A DNA stretch of 64,000 nt from Dyadobacter bucti (GTDB taxonomy: Bacteria; Bacteroidota; Bacteroidia; Cytophagales; Spirosomataceae): the NCBI RefSeq assembly GCF_005869225.1, contig NZ_SWFP01000002.1:1222502-1286501 (forward strand). Reading direction: 5' to 3'. The notes under the pieces were generated by a model. The model ran no database searches. It saw only the letters and a list, made by a program, of their open reading frames with translations, and was not told the DNA's origin. The position numbers and the translations under genes are program-made. This document shows, piece by piece, positions 28,294 to 36,103 of the stretch (position 1 is the stretch's first letter; each line of letters starts with the position of its first letter).

Positions 28294-28809
28294 TTATTTG
28301 AACATTTTAGTCAGATCGTTCAGGTCCACATCGCCATCGCCGTCTTTGTCAAGTCCCAACTTGGCCCCTATACTGCCCAGATTTCCTCCCAAACCACTGC
28401 CTGATCCTGTGTTGCTACCTCCGGTCACAGAAGAGATCAGCGCACCCAGATCGAATCCCCCCGCTCCTTGCTGATTCCCTTTGTTCACTATTTTGCTGAG
28501 TACAACAGGGATCAGTGACGAAGCAATGGAAGCAGCCGTACTGGCATTGATCCCAAATTTCTGCATGATGTTCCCCATAAAATTGTTTGAGATCTGCTGA
28601 ACAGCCGGGTTATTTTCCACCTGCCCGCTCTGCACGGATTCGGACAGGCTGTTTACCTGCCCCGGCCCGGTCATGCCCCGCAAACCGTCCATGATGGAGT
28701 TCCGGGCCTGTTGCATGATGGCTTCATTGTGCTCGTTCGGCACAGCATCATTTTCTACAACGGCCTGTTGTCCGTTTTGTCTTATCAGATTAACCAGTTC
28801 ATCCAGCAT
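28294..28809 (-). CDS. DUF937 protein with a C-terminal EF-hand-like calcium loop
   Basis: The start is set at ATG 28809 (MLDELVNLIRQNGQQ, 171 residues). The N-terminal 110 residues match the DUF937 (YidB-like) pattern, including VQQISNNFMGNIMQKFGINASTAASIASSLIPVVLSK. A Gly/Ser-rich linker (about 118-145) precedes a final D-K-D-G-D-G-D-V-D-L-N-D loop, which fits a canonical EF-hand or dockerin calcium-binding loop. No signal peptide is visible. Function unknown. A TGGCAT motif lies 49 bases upstream. Confidence 0.85.
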   Translation of the reverse strand: MLDELVNLIRQNGQQAVVENDAVPNEHNEAIMQQARNSIMDGLRGMTGPGQVNSLSESVQSGQVENNPAVQQISNNFMGNIMQKFGINASTAASIASSLIPVVLSKIVNKGNQQGAGGFDLGALISSVTGGSNTGSGSGLGGNLGSIGAKLGLDKDGDGDVDLNDLTKMFK

Positions 28810-28842
28810 ATTTTTTTTATTGAGATTTTGATAACTGAGTTT

Positions 28843-28858
28843 TAAACAAACCATGCCA
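28843..28858 (-). promoter_or_regulatory. TGGCAY motif upstream of DUF937 gene
   Basis: The minus strand reads TTGGCATGGTTTGTTTAAA around 28858, 49 bases before the ATG at 28809. Confidence 0.5.
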
Positions 28859-28941
28859 AGGATATGACCACGTTCCGGATAAAGGCTACCCCATTACCCG
28901 GCGGTACCAGGCTGTGACTATGGCCTGTACCGGGCAGCGGC

Positions 28942-29001
28942 CACATCACAGCAATCCTGCTTGCTGATGACAAGGGGACTGCTCAGGACACACCTGCCTG
29001 A
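28942..29001 (+). pseudogene. Remnant of a cheB-like 3' end
   Basis: The frame ending in TGA at 28999-29001 reads AILLADDKGTAQDTPA, nearly identical to the last residues of the CheB-like protein at 18232-19287 (AILLTDDKGTTQDTPT). The DNA similarity continues a few bases past the stop (GAA..ATAGCA in both). Nothing upstream of 28942 resembles cheB. It is therefore a short leftover of a second copy, or a copied 3' end, in the gap between the DUF937 and PepSY genes. Confidence 0.75.
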
Positions 29002-29033
29002 AGAATAGCACGTTATTTTTTGTAGCGGGCTGC

Positions 29034-30170
29034 CTAAATAGTTTGTTTCGGGGATTTCCTGCGCGCACGCGGCTTGCGGGCACGTCGCCACCACAGTAAA
29101 AAGCCTGTAAAGGCAAGCAGGCCGGGCGTAAGCCCGATAATCGCATAGAGGATTTTCACCGCAAGCTCTCCAAAATTGCCCACATGTAAAGGAAAGAATG
29201 TCGCTTCAATGCGTTCTACCAAAGGCTTATCTGACAGCCGGTTGATTTTGAGGATTTCTCCGGTTTGCTGATCCATTCGCACTGAGCTGCCGCTACCCGC
29301 AAGTTTCAATTGTCCTTTTGTGTAACCCCTGACTTCAAACTTACGCTCAGGCTGTGTCGGCAGGTAAACATAGGTAGGTTCCAAATCCGGCATGGCGGCA
29401 AGTGCCTTCCGATACATCTGATCCGGCGACACTGATATGAGCGTATTTGGCCTGGTCTGCACCAGCTCGTTCTGCCATGTTTTTGCGTTGAAGGCGAACA
29501 TGTTCATCCAGAAGCCTGTGAAGAAAATCACAGCATTTAAAAGTAAAGACCACACACCAACGATGCGGTGCAGGTCGGAGTTGACCGTCCGCCAGTTTTT
29601 CCGGTTGATCTTGATCTGGAAGGCCAGGACTTTCCAAAGCATTTTCCGGTAAACTACCGCCCCGGTAAGGAGGGACAACAGCATCGTTATCCCAAAAATG
29701 GCCGTCAAAGCCGCACCCGGCATGCCTAACTGGAAACTGAAATGAAACTGAAACAGCCATTCCATGAAGCTGGGTGTAAACTGGGTAGAAGGCCCTTCCC
29801 TGAGAATTGCGCCGGTGTAAGGATTGAAAGAAATCAATGCCAGATCATACGTCAAGAGGCGTGCGTCATTAAAGTAGATCCGGAAATCATAAGCCTGCCC
29901 CGGCCCGGCGTCCGGATTGACCCAGGCAATTCCGTCCAGGTTCGGATAACGGCTGGTCATGCTGTCGTAGCAGTTTTTCAGGGCTTGATCCGGCACCTTG
30001 GTCCGTGGATTTGAAACGTGAAGTAAATCCTGATTAAAGAAATGGTCGAGCTCCGTTCTGAAAACCAGAACGGAGCCGCTTAATCCAAGTAATATCAGAA
30101 ACGTGCCTGTACACAGTCCAAGCCAGCTATGCAGCTTGAAGAGCTTTCGGCTGAGTGATGCTTTTTTCAT
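29034..30170 (-). CDS. PepSY-associated transmembrane protein (iron-uptake type)
   Basis: A 378-residue inner-membrane protein. The first helix follows the family opening RKLFKLHSWLGLCTGTFLILLGLSGSVLVF; further helices are near 160-180, 205-225 and 340-360. PepSY-like periplasmic segments lie between them (VSPDQMYRKALAAMPDLEP near 248-266). PF03929 proteins accompany siderophore receptors and are thought to reduce or release ferric siderophores; this is inferred from family and context. It lies 26 bases downstream of the TonB receptor gene in the same operon. Confidence 0.9.
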   Translation of the reverse strand: MKKASLSRKLFKLHSWLGLCTGTFLILLGLSGSVLVFRTELDHFFNQDLLHVSNPRTKVPDQALKNCYDSMTSRYPNLDGIAWVNPDAGPGQAYDFRIYFNDARLLTYDLALISFNPYTGAILREGPSTQFTPSFMEWLFQFHFSFQLGMPGAALTAIFGITMLLSLLTGAVVYRKMLWKVLAFQIKINRKNWRTVNSDLHRIVGVWSLLLNAVIFFTGFWMNMFAFNAKTWQNELVQTRPNTLISVSPDQMYRKALAAMPDLEPTYVYLPTQPERKFEVRGYTKGQLKLAGSGSSVRMDQQTGEILKINRLSDKPLVERIEATFFPLHVGNFGELAVKILYAIIGLTPGLLAFTGFLLWWRRARKPRARRKSPKQTI

Positions 30171-30196
30171 TGATCCCGATCATGAATGAAAATGAA

Positions 30197-32563
30197 CTAC
30201 CAGAGCTGATAGCTAACCCCTACCCTGATATTAAACGGATCGCCCAGTCCGGCCAGCGTCACACCAGAGCGGCTTCCGGTGAAATAGTGTTTATTCGCCA
30301 GATTATATGCATTGACCTGAACCTGAAACCGGTTCCGTTGATAGGACAGCGCAGCATCCAGAACCGTGTAGGAAGGAAAAATAAAGTTTTGGTTGGTCAG
30401 CAGCCCCACCTGGTCACTGACATAGCGGACGCCCGCGGCGATACCGAACCCTTTCATCATGCCTGCAAGCGCATACTTGCCCCAAAAGTTGATCTGGTGC
30501 TTCGGTGCGTTGGCAAAACGGTCGCCTTTTTTACCATAATTGCTCGTGCTAACCAGTACATGCTCATTGAGAGCATATCCCGCAACCAGGCTCAATGCAT
30601 TCAGATTACCCGTTACGGAAAACTCCCCGCCGCGGCTGCGCGTGCCGTCAATCGCCGCCTGCCGGTGAGAGTTTTCCTCTGTCGGTGCTGCCGTCAGAAT
30701 GTTAGCGTAATTGATCTGATACAACGACAAGGTGGCAGACAGGCGGCTACCGAAAAGGTCAGCTTTGGAACCTACTTCATATTGGGTTGCCTGCCTGGTG
30801 GGAAAAGGACCACCAGCAAGCACGTTGTTCGATGTCTGGGGATTAAATGATTTCAGATAGGTCCCGTAAATCGACACATTCTTCACTGGTAAATACACCA
30901 GTCCAATCCTGGGAATCCAGCCCGAGGCCTGCAGCTCGTCCCCCTGTTTATTGTCCCGATCCGACAGGGGTGTTTCCGTGGCGTTATAATGATCGTAACG
31001 CAATGAAAGCAGCACTTTTAATTTATCGCCGACGGCAATCTGATCCTGGATATAGCCGCCGATCAGGTTCGTAACGCGCTTGTTGTCATCCGATTCGTCG
31101 GCCGGAACGGAAGCATCGGGGACACTGCCGGCGTAATTTGGATTAAAAATTGAAATGCGGGTAGATGGTTTGTATTGATAATCGTTCTGGGTCCAGCCGT
31201 AGCGGTTGTAGTCTGTACCCGCAATGATCTGGTGCCCGAGTGGACCCGTTTTTGTGGTGTATGTAGCAAAAGCAGTTGTCTGCAGGCTGAACCTGTCCGT
31301 TAACCAATCCTGATATCCGCGGCTGATGCTGTCATTGCGGATCCTTCCGACCGGAATGTGATCCGTAAAATCCAGCTTATTACGTATTGCGCGCTCGACG
31401 ATTGTAAGTTTGAGATTGTCACTGATCTGATGGTCAAAAGTTAGTGTAGCCGACGCATTATGTGTTTTACCATAATCTGTCGGGCTTTGGATCGTCAGGT
31501 TGTTAGGGTAATGGTTGAAGTCAAAACTGCCATCGGGACGGGTGTAAATGAAACTCCCATTGTCGTATTGATGAACCGATTTTTGGTAGGCGTAATTCAA
31601 CTCGAGGTTCAAGGAAGTGTTGCCGCTAAAAACGTAAGTCAGCGAAGGAGCTACAAACAGGTTTTGTTTCTTTTGATAATCCCTGAAACTTTCCGCGCGA
31701 TCGTAACCGACAATGGCCCTGTATAAAAGCTTCTTTTGATTACCGACCGGCCCGGTAAAATCCACCGATGCCCGACCAAATCCCCAGCTTCCCAGCGAAA
31801 AATCAACGTTCGCCCGTTTTTCGGACAAGGGTTTTTTCGTAACGAAATTGATTACACCTCCCGGAGATCCTTCACTGAATAAGGCGCCCGCAGGCCCTCG
31901 CAGCAGCTCCACAGATTCAATGTTGTAAAGCAATGGCTGCTGGCTCCACAAAAACAGGTTACCCCGAATCCCATTGTAAAGCAGGAAACTGGCATCGTTG
32001 GGAGAATAAGCAGAAAACCCCCGAATCTGAAAATTACCGTTGCCGTTGTTAGCCTTCATTCCCGTAAAAGACCCTGCGATCTCATTGAGCGTAAAGGCCT
32101 GACGGTCGCGCAATACCTGTGAAGACATCACTTGTACCGATTGCGGCGTAGAAAGCAGCGGCGTGTTGCTGCGGGTGGATGTATTGGAGCTTAATACCTG
32201 GTAGCGGTTTTTCGCGGTACTGACCACCACTTCCTGCAGCTCCAGTCTGCTTTCGGAAAGCTGCAGGTTCAGAAAAGGGTTTTTCCCTTTTGAGATTTGA
32301 AGGCTCTGCGTATAAGCTGTGTAGCCAACATTGGAAATCGAAAGAATATATGATCCAGGCGTGACTCCCTTCAGGCTGAACTGCCCATTGGAATTGGTGA
32401 TCGTTCCCAGTTTTGTGTTTTGCAATGTGATGGATGCGCCGGTTACGGCCTGCTGCTCGGCATTCACAATACGGCCGTTGAGCGTTCCCAGCTCAGATTG
32501 GGCAAAGGAATGGAGGCAGTTGTTTGTAATAAAAAATAACAGAAATAGATATTTGATATGCAT
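30197..32563 (-). CDS. TonB-dependent siderophore receptor
   Basis: The start is set at ATG 32563 (MHIKYLFLLFF, signal peptide ending SFAQ, 788 residues). A CarboxypepD_reg-like domain (about 27-110: GTLNGRIVNAEQQAVTGASI) is followed by the plug (about 125-235: STPQSVQVMSSQVLRDRQ, then SVELLRGPAGALFSEGSPGG). The barrel ends GDPFNIRVGVSYQLW. The R-G-P-x-G-x-L-x-G pattern and overall layout fit FhuA/FhuE/FoxA-type ferric-siderophore receptors. It lies in an operon with a small membrane protein upstream and a PepSY protein downstream. The siderophore is unknown. Confidence 0.93.
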   Translation of the reverse strand: MHIKYLFLLFFITNNCLHSFAQSELGTLNGRIVNAEQQAVTGASITLQNTKLGTITNSNGQFSLKGVTPGSYILSISNVGYTAYTQSLQISKGKNPFLNLQLSESRLELQEVVVSTAKNRYQVLSSNTSTRSNTPLLSTPQSVQVMSSQVLRDRQAFTLNEIAGSFTGMKANNGNGNFQIRGFSAYSPNDASFLLYNGIRGNLFLWSQQPLLYNIESVELLRGPAGALFSEGSPGGVINFVTKKPLSEKRANVDFSLGSWGFGRASVDFTGPVGNQKKLLYRAIVGYDRAESFRDYQKKQNLFVAPSLTYVFSGNTSLNLELNYAYQKSVHQYDNGSFIYTRPDGSFDFNHYPNNLTIQSPTDYGKTHNASATLTFDHQISDNLKLTIVERAIRNKLDFTDHIPVGRIRNDSISRGYQDWLTDRFSLQTTAFATYTTKTGPLGHQIIAGTDYNRYGWTQNDYQYKPSTRISIFNPNYAGSVPDASVPADESDDNKRVTNLIGGYIQDQIAVGDKLKVLLSLRYDHYNATETPLSDRDNKQGDELQASGWIPRIGLVYLPVKNVSIYGTYLKSFNPQTSNNVLAGGPFPTRQATQYEVGSKADLFGSRLSATLSLYQINYANILTAAPTEENSHRQAAIDGTRSRGGEFSVTGNLNALSLVAGYALNEHVLVSTSNYGKKGDRFANAPKHQINFWGKYALAGMMKGFGIAAGVRYVSDQVGLLTNQNFIFPSYTVLDAALSYQRNRFQVQVNAYNLANKHYFTGSRSGVTLAGLGDPFNIRVGVSYQLW

Positions 32564-32693
32564 GGGAATGGCATTTGTGGATGACCCTATCCAGTACTGA
32601 ACGGGGACAATTAGTTTCTTGTGTAAAAAAAGGTATGCACCCGGATGAAAACCGTTCACCGGATCATAAGCCGCCTACAAAATGTAAACGTCC

Positions 32694-33071
32694 TTATACA
32701 CAGGGAGGTGGGACCAGAATGGAAAGCGGGGCCTGATAGGTGGCCAGATGATAGAGGAAAGCGTGCTGATGAGCCTGACTAAAATGACTTTGCATAAACT
32801 CAAAGATCGTCAGCGGAGATGCAAACAGTTGGAGGACAGGTATGTTTTGAACGAGTTCACCCGTCTGCTGGTCCTGCTTTTCCTGCTGCTCTTTGAGCTT
32901 TTTTGCGAGATAGCATTGCCCGTTGCAATTCAGCTGCGGCCTGTTACGGTTTTCGCAAAGTACGCGCGTAATATATGCCTTGTTGATCTGGTAGTATGCA
33001 ATGGTTCCCCACTGACTAAAAGTCGGCAGGATGGTCGTAAAAAGCCATATGTAAACTATAACGGGACGCAT
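32694..33071 (-). CDS. Small membrane protein with CNGQCYL cysteine motif
   Basis: The start is taken at ATG 33071 (125 residues); the frame is open to 33140 but the hydrophobic segment RPVIVYIWLFTTILPTF begins here. One N-terminal membrane helix is followed by ITRVLCENRNRPQLNC and the motif CNGQCYLAKKLKEQ, then a charged coil and an unstructured Pro-rich end. Similar small proteins with a C-N-G-x-C-Y-L motif are common near TonB receptors in Bacteroidota, without an assigned function. The two or three cysteines could bind a metal. It is the first gene of the siderophore-uptake group. Confidence 0.7.
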   Translation of the reverse strand: MRPVIVYIWLFTTILPTFSQWGTIAYYQINKAYITRVLCENRNRPQLNCNGQCYLAKKLKEQQEKQDQQTGELVQNIPVLQLFASPLTIFEFMQSHFSQAHQHAFLYHLATYQAPLSILVPPPCV

Positions 33072-33161
33072 CAGATCGGTCGCAAAGATAGGAATTTCCG
33101 GAATGCGATTCACCTCGCAAATGATATTCCCGGTCACCATTTTTAAGCCGGTGTTCAGGTT

Positions 33162-34214
33162 TTACACTTTGGTATATTCCTGACTTTCCCGCAGCGCCTG
33201 GAGTAAATGGCTCTCCTGACACAAGGCATCGAATGTTGGTTTGAGCAGCATGTTATAATCTGAGTGCTGCATTGCCCGTATGGTGATCTGAAAAACGCTC
33301 TTGATCTGGTCGAGGGTGAGTTCCGGATTCTCTAGTCTTGCATAGTGAACCGTCTCCATAAATATTCCCCATACTTTGCTTGAATTATCCTTTGCCTGAC
33401 TCACATACCGTTTTTCAATTCCATAAATCCATTTCCAGCTCTCCAGTTCCTGCGATAATCCCTCGCGGCTTTTCAAATCCACCGTCCATTGGCACAATTC
33501 CAGTACCGGATGTGACATGTGGAACACAATATCAACGCCGGTAAGTGTTTGGTCAAACGGATAGAATATCCGGCCGGAGGCGCCTTTGATGACATCTTTT
33601 GCTTTTTTGTAGGTCTGGTTGCAGACCTTGCAAGTCGGGACGAGGTTTTTTAGGTTAACCGCGTAAAGCGGATAAATGCTTTTCGGTAAATAATGGTCAT
33701 ACTCCATCATTTCTTCTGTATTCACGGGCGACACACCGCAAAAAGGACAAAGGGTACTGGAGTTATTTTTAGTAAAAAATTCTTCAAAATGTTTGCGGAT
33801 ATGCCCGTAATTTTTCACAAATGCAGAAGCCTCTCTTCCCCTAAGAATGTCCTTGTACAGATCTTCGAAAGTTTTTTTGACCAGTTCGAAAAGTGGCTGC
33901 GGCACTTCCTTTTTATGCACAGGCATAACATTCCCCTTACACACAGCTTCCACATCCATACTTTTTGATACTCTGTCCGCCAGCACTTTGCGATCATGTT
34001 CGTTCATTGCAGCGTAAGCATGATAAATCCTTTCACATCGTTTGTAGATCTTCGTTTTATGTGCCAGGGCAATCGGCAGAAAGTCCGGGTGGAAAACTTT
34101 TTCTTGGAAGGGTTTTCCCTGCTCTACCATTTCGGCCATTTTTTTTAGAAATGACATCATAAAGCAATGTAACATCTGATAGCCATGCCTGTGGAGTTTA
34201 TAAGGGGCGATCAT
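33162..34214 (-). CDS. HNH endonuclease-like protein of a putative defence operon
   Basis: A 350-residue protein with an HNH/treble-clef core. It shows CPFCG (about 157), EYDHYLPKSIYPLYAVNLKNLVP (about 172-194) and CKVCNQTYKKAKDV (about 196-209), i.e. two C-x-x-C pairs around the D-H-Y-L-P-K catalytic block. The N-terminal 150 residues are helical with no recognised domain; the C-terminal 130 residues are also unassigned. It is the last gene of the four-gene operon, 8 bases after the ATPase stop. A role in DNA cleavage is inferred from the HNH motif and the neighbouring methylase-like and ATPase genes. Confidence 0.85.
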   Translation of the reverse strand: MIAPYKLHRHGYQMLHCFMMSFLKKMAEMVEQGKPFQEKVFHPDFLPIALAHKTKIYKRCERIYHAYAAMNEHDRKVLADRVSKSMDVEAVCKGNVMPVHKKEVPQPLFELVKKTFEDLYKDILRGREASAFVKNYGHIRKHFEEFFTKNNSSTLCPFCGVSPVNTEEMMEYDHYLPKSIYPLYAVNLKNLVPTCKVCNQTYKKAKDVIKGASGRIFYPFDQTLTGVDIVFHMSHPVLELCQWTVDLKSREGLSQELESWKWIYGIEKRYVSQAKDNSSKVWGIFMETVHYARLENPELTLDQIKSVFQITIRAMQHSDYNMLLKPTFDALCQESHLLQALRESQEYTKV

Positions 34215-34222
34215 ATAGGTTG

Positions 34223-36103
34223 CTATTTAAGTCCCGAATTTTGCATTTCAATTTCTTTTTGCCTGGTGATCAGGTAATTAAACAAGTGAACCTTTTCTAA
34301 TGACTCACCAAGCTTCCTGCTCTCCTCTTTCGCATTTTGCACATCTTCAAGTGTTACAATATTTTTCTTCAGCTCATTAAGCTCAGCCAGGGACATCGCG
34401 GATATGGTCTCACGTTTGTTGAATATCGTCTCCATGAGGCGGTTAACGGAGGTACCGTAAGTATTGATCTCCGGTTTTTTCCATCTTACCTCGTTCGAAC
34501 CATCTCTTGTAAAAATATACACGTTTTCCTGCTCGCTGTCGCTCAAAATAAATGGTGAATGTGTGGTGAGTAAAATGTCCTGCACCAGCTCAAACTGTTC
34601 ACGGTCGGCATGACTTTCGAGCTCTTTCTTGCGGTCATGGATCTGGTTCAGCGTTTGCACCAGCCTGCTGCGCCACTCCGGATTAAAATGTGTTTCCGGC
34701 TCATCCAGCAAAAACAGCGTCGCATTTTCATCCATCAGCATCAGTGATCCGGCCACCTGCAAATACTGGTGTTCGCCATCACTAAGCTGCCGGTATCCCA
34801 CCTCAGCTCCATTGTTCTTGCGCAGCCTGATGTCATCTACATAAAACACGCGTTCTTCTGCCGGCAGTCTGGGGAGCATATCATAAATGTTCTGCGAAAA
34901 GCTGCTGGCTTTCACACTTTCTTTCAGGCTGTCCGGATAATTCTCTATGTTAAGGAGATTGAGGAGATAGAGCTTTTCGAATAAATAAATCGCTCCCCGG
35001 TCTCCTTTGAAATGATCCCGGAAAGCCTTTTTCATCTCTTCATCGACAACATAATCGAGCTCATAAGAAGCTTCTTCCTCCTGATTTGTCGGGATCGGGA
35101 TTACGTTGACAGTGGTTGAACAATTCACCAGGGCAAGCACCGTTTCTTCAAGTTCCGAGGGAATGGAAATCGGGCGCATCAAAATCAGAGCTTTCAGCTT
35201 TTCTTTGGCTGTCAGCGTTTCACCGACAGTCTTCAGTAACTCCGACAGCGGTATTTGATTACGAACATAAAACCGCAGCCTTATCCGAAATGAGATCAAA
35301 TCCTGGACATTCACAATGCTGTTGATAATATCCAGCTCCGTTTTTTCCCCGGCAACGCTGACCCGTTTCATCAAAAAGTTGGCGATCACCATCATGGCAT
35401 TACTGTGATAATCCAGATAAAAAAGCCGGTTCACCGTGAGCGCGTGTTTTTCAGAACTTTGTTGTTCAGGATTGTTTTGGGGAATAGTCGGATTGCTGAT
35501 TTCGGCCGTTTTTCTGCGTAACTCTTCCAGATAATAAAAGTCCATTTTGACAAACGGATTGCTCAGTATCTCATTGCTTCCCGAACTGTACCCCACGACC
35601 CTGTTAGGCAACAACCGTCCGAACATGCATTTCTCAGTATCGTTCATCCCAAAGATCTTCCTGGACATTGGGTCGCCATAGTAAAATTCAAACACAGGAT
35701 CCTTCTGAACTTCTTTGGTAATGATTACGCCCCGTAATTCGGTACCTCGCATACGTGTCACCTCTTCTTCGTACATGCGCTCGCCTCTCGGATCCAGGTA
35801 GCTTAGGTGCGTGCTCGCGACCACCGGCATCAGATAGTGAATGACGAAACCCAGCTGTGACTCTGACTCTGTGGGGGCGATCAGCGCATTTCTCGACCCC
35901 GAAATCGCAAACGTTTCGAGATAATAGAAAATATTTGCCAGTACCTGCAGTAAATTGCTTTTGCCGCTTCCGTTCGACCCTACCAGGCACAGCGGCTGCA
36001 CCTTCCTTGAATCAGGAGACAAAGCAGGCCGGTTGAATTCTATCCTGAAACCCGCTGGCAGACTACGGAATCGGCTGGTCAGCTTTAATTCTTTTAGCGT
36101 CAT
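34223..36103 (-). CDS. ABC-type AAA ATPase (restriction-system-associated type)
   Basis: A 626-residue ATPase. Walker A GSNGSGKSNLL is at about 43-53. A long middle region (about 80-420) is followed by the ABC signature LSDGEHQYLQ (about 436), Walker B TLFLLDEPETHFNPEW (about 462) and the H-loop LLTTHSPFIL (about 513). This is the AAA_21/SMC-like arrangement found in defence ATPases that sense DNA or drive nucleases. The general resemblance is to ATPases reported next to restriction-like methylases. It overlaps the methylase-like gene by 4 bases (ATGA) and precedes the HNH gene by 8 bases. Confidence 0.9.
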   Translation of the reverse strand: MTLKELKLTSRFRSLPAGFRIEFNRPALSPDSRKVQPLCLVGSNGSGKSNLLQVLANIFYYLETFAISGSRNALIAPTESESQLGFVIHYLMPVVASTHLSYLDPRGERMYEEEVTRMRGTELRGVIITKEVQKDPVFEFYYGDPMSRKIFGMNDTEKCMFGRLLPNRVVGYSSGSNEILSNPFVKMDFYYLEELRRKTAEISNPTIPQNNPEQQSSEKHALTVNRLFYLDYHSNAMMVIANFLMKRVSVAGEKTELDIINSIVNVQDLISFRIRLRFYVRNQIPLSELLKTVGETLTAKEKLKALILMRPISIPSELEETVLALVNCSTTVNVIPIPTNQEEEASYELDYVVDEEMKKAFRDHFKGDRGAIYLFEKLYLLNLLNIENYPDSLKESVKASSFSQNIYDMLPRLPAEERVFYVDDIRLRKNNGAEVGYRQLSDGEHQYLQVAGSLMLMDENATLFLLDEPETHFNPEWRSRLVQTLNQIHDRKKELESHADREQFELVQDILLTTHSPFILSDSEQENVYIFTRDGSNEVRWKKPEINTYGTSVNRLMETIFNKRETISAMSLAELNELKKNIVTLEDVQNAKEESRKLGESLEKVHLFNYLITRQKEIEMQNSGLK

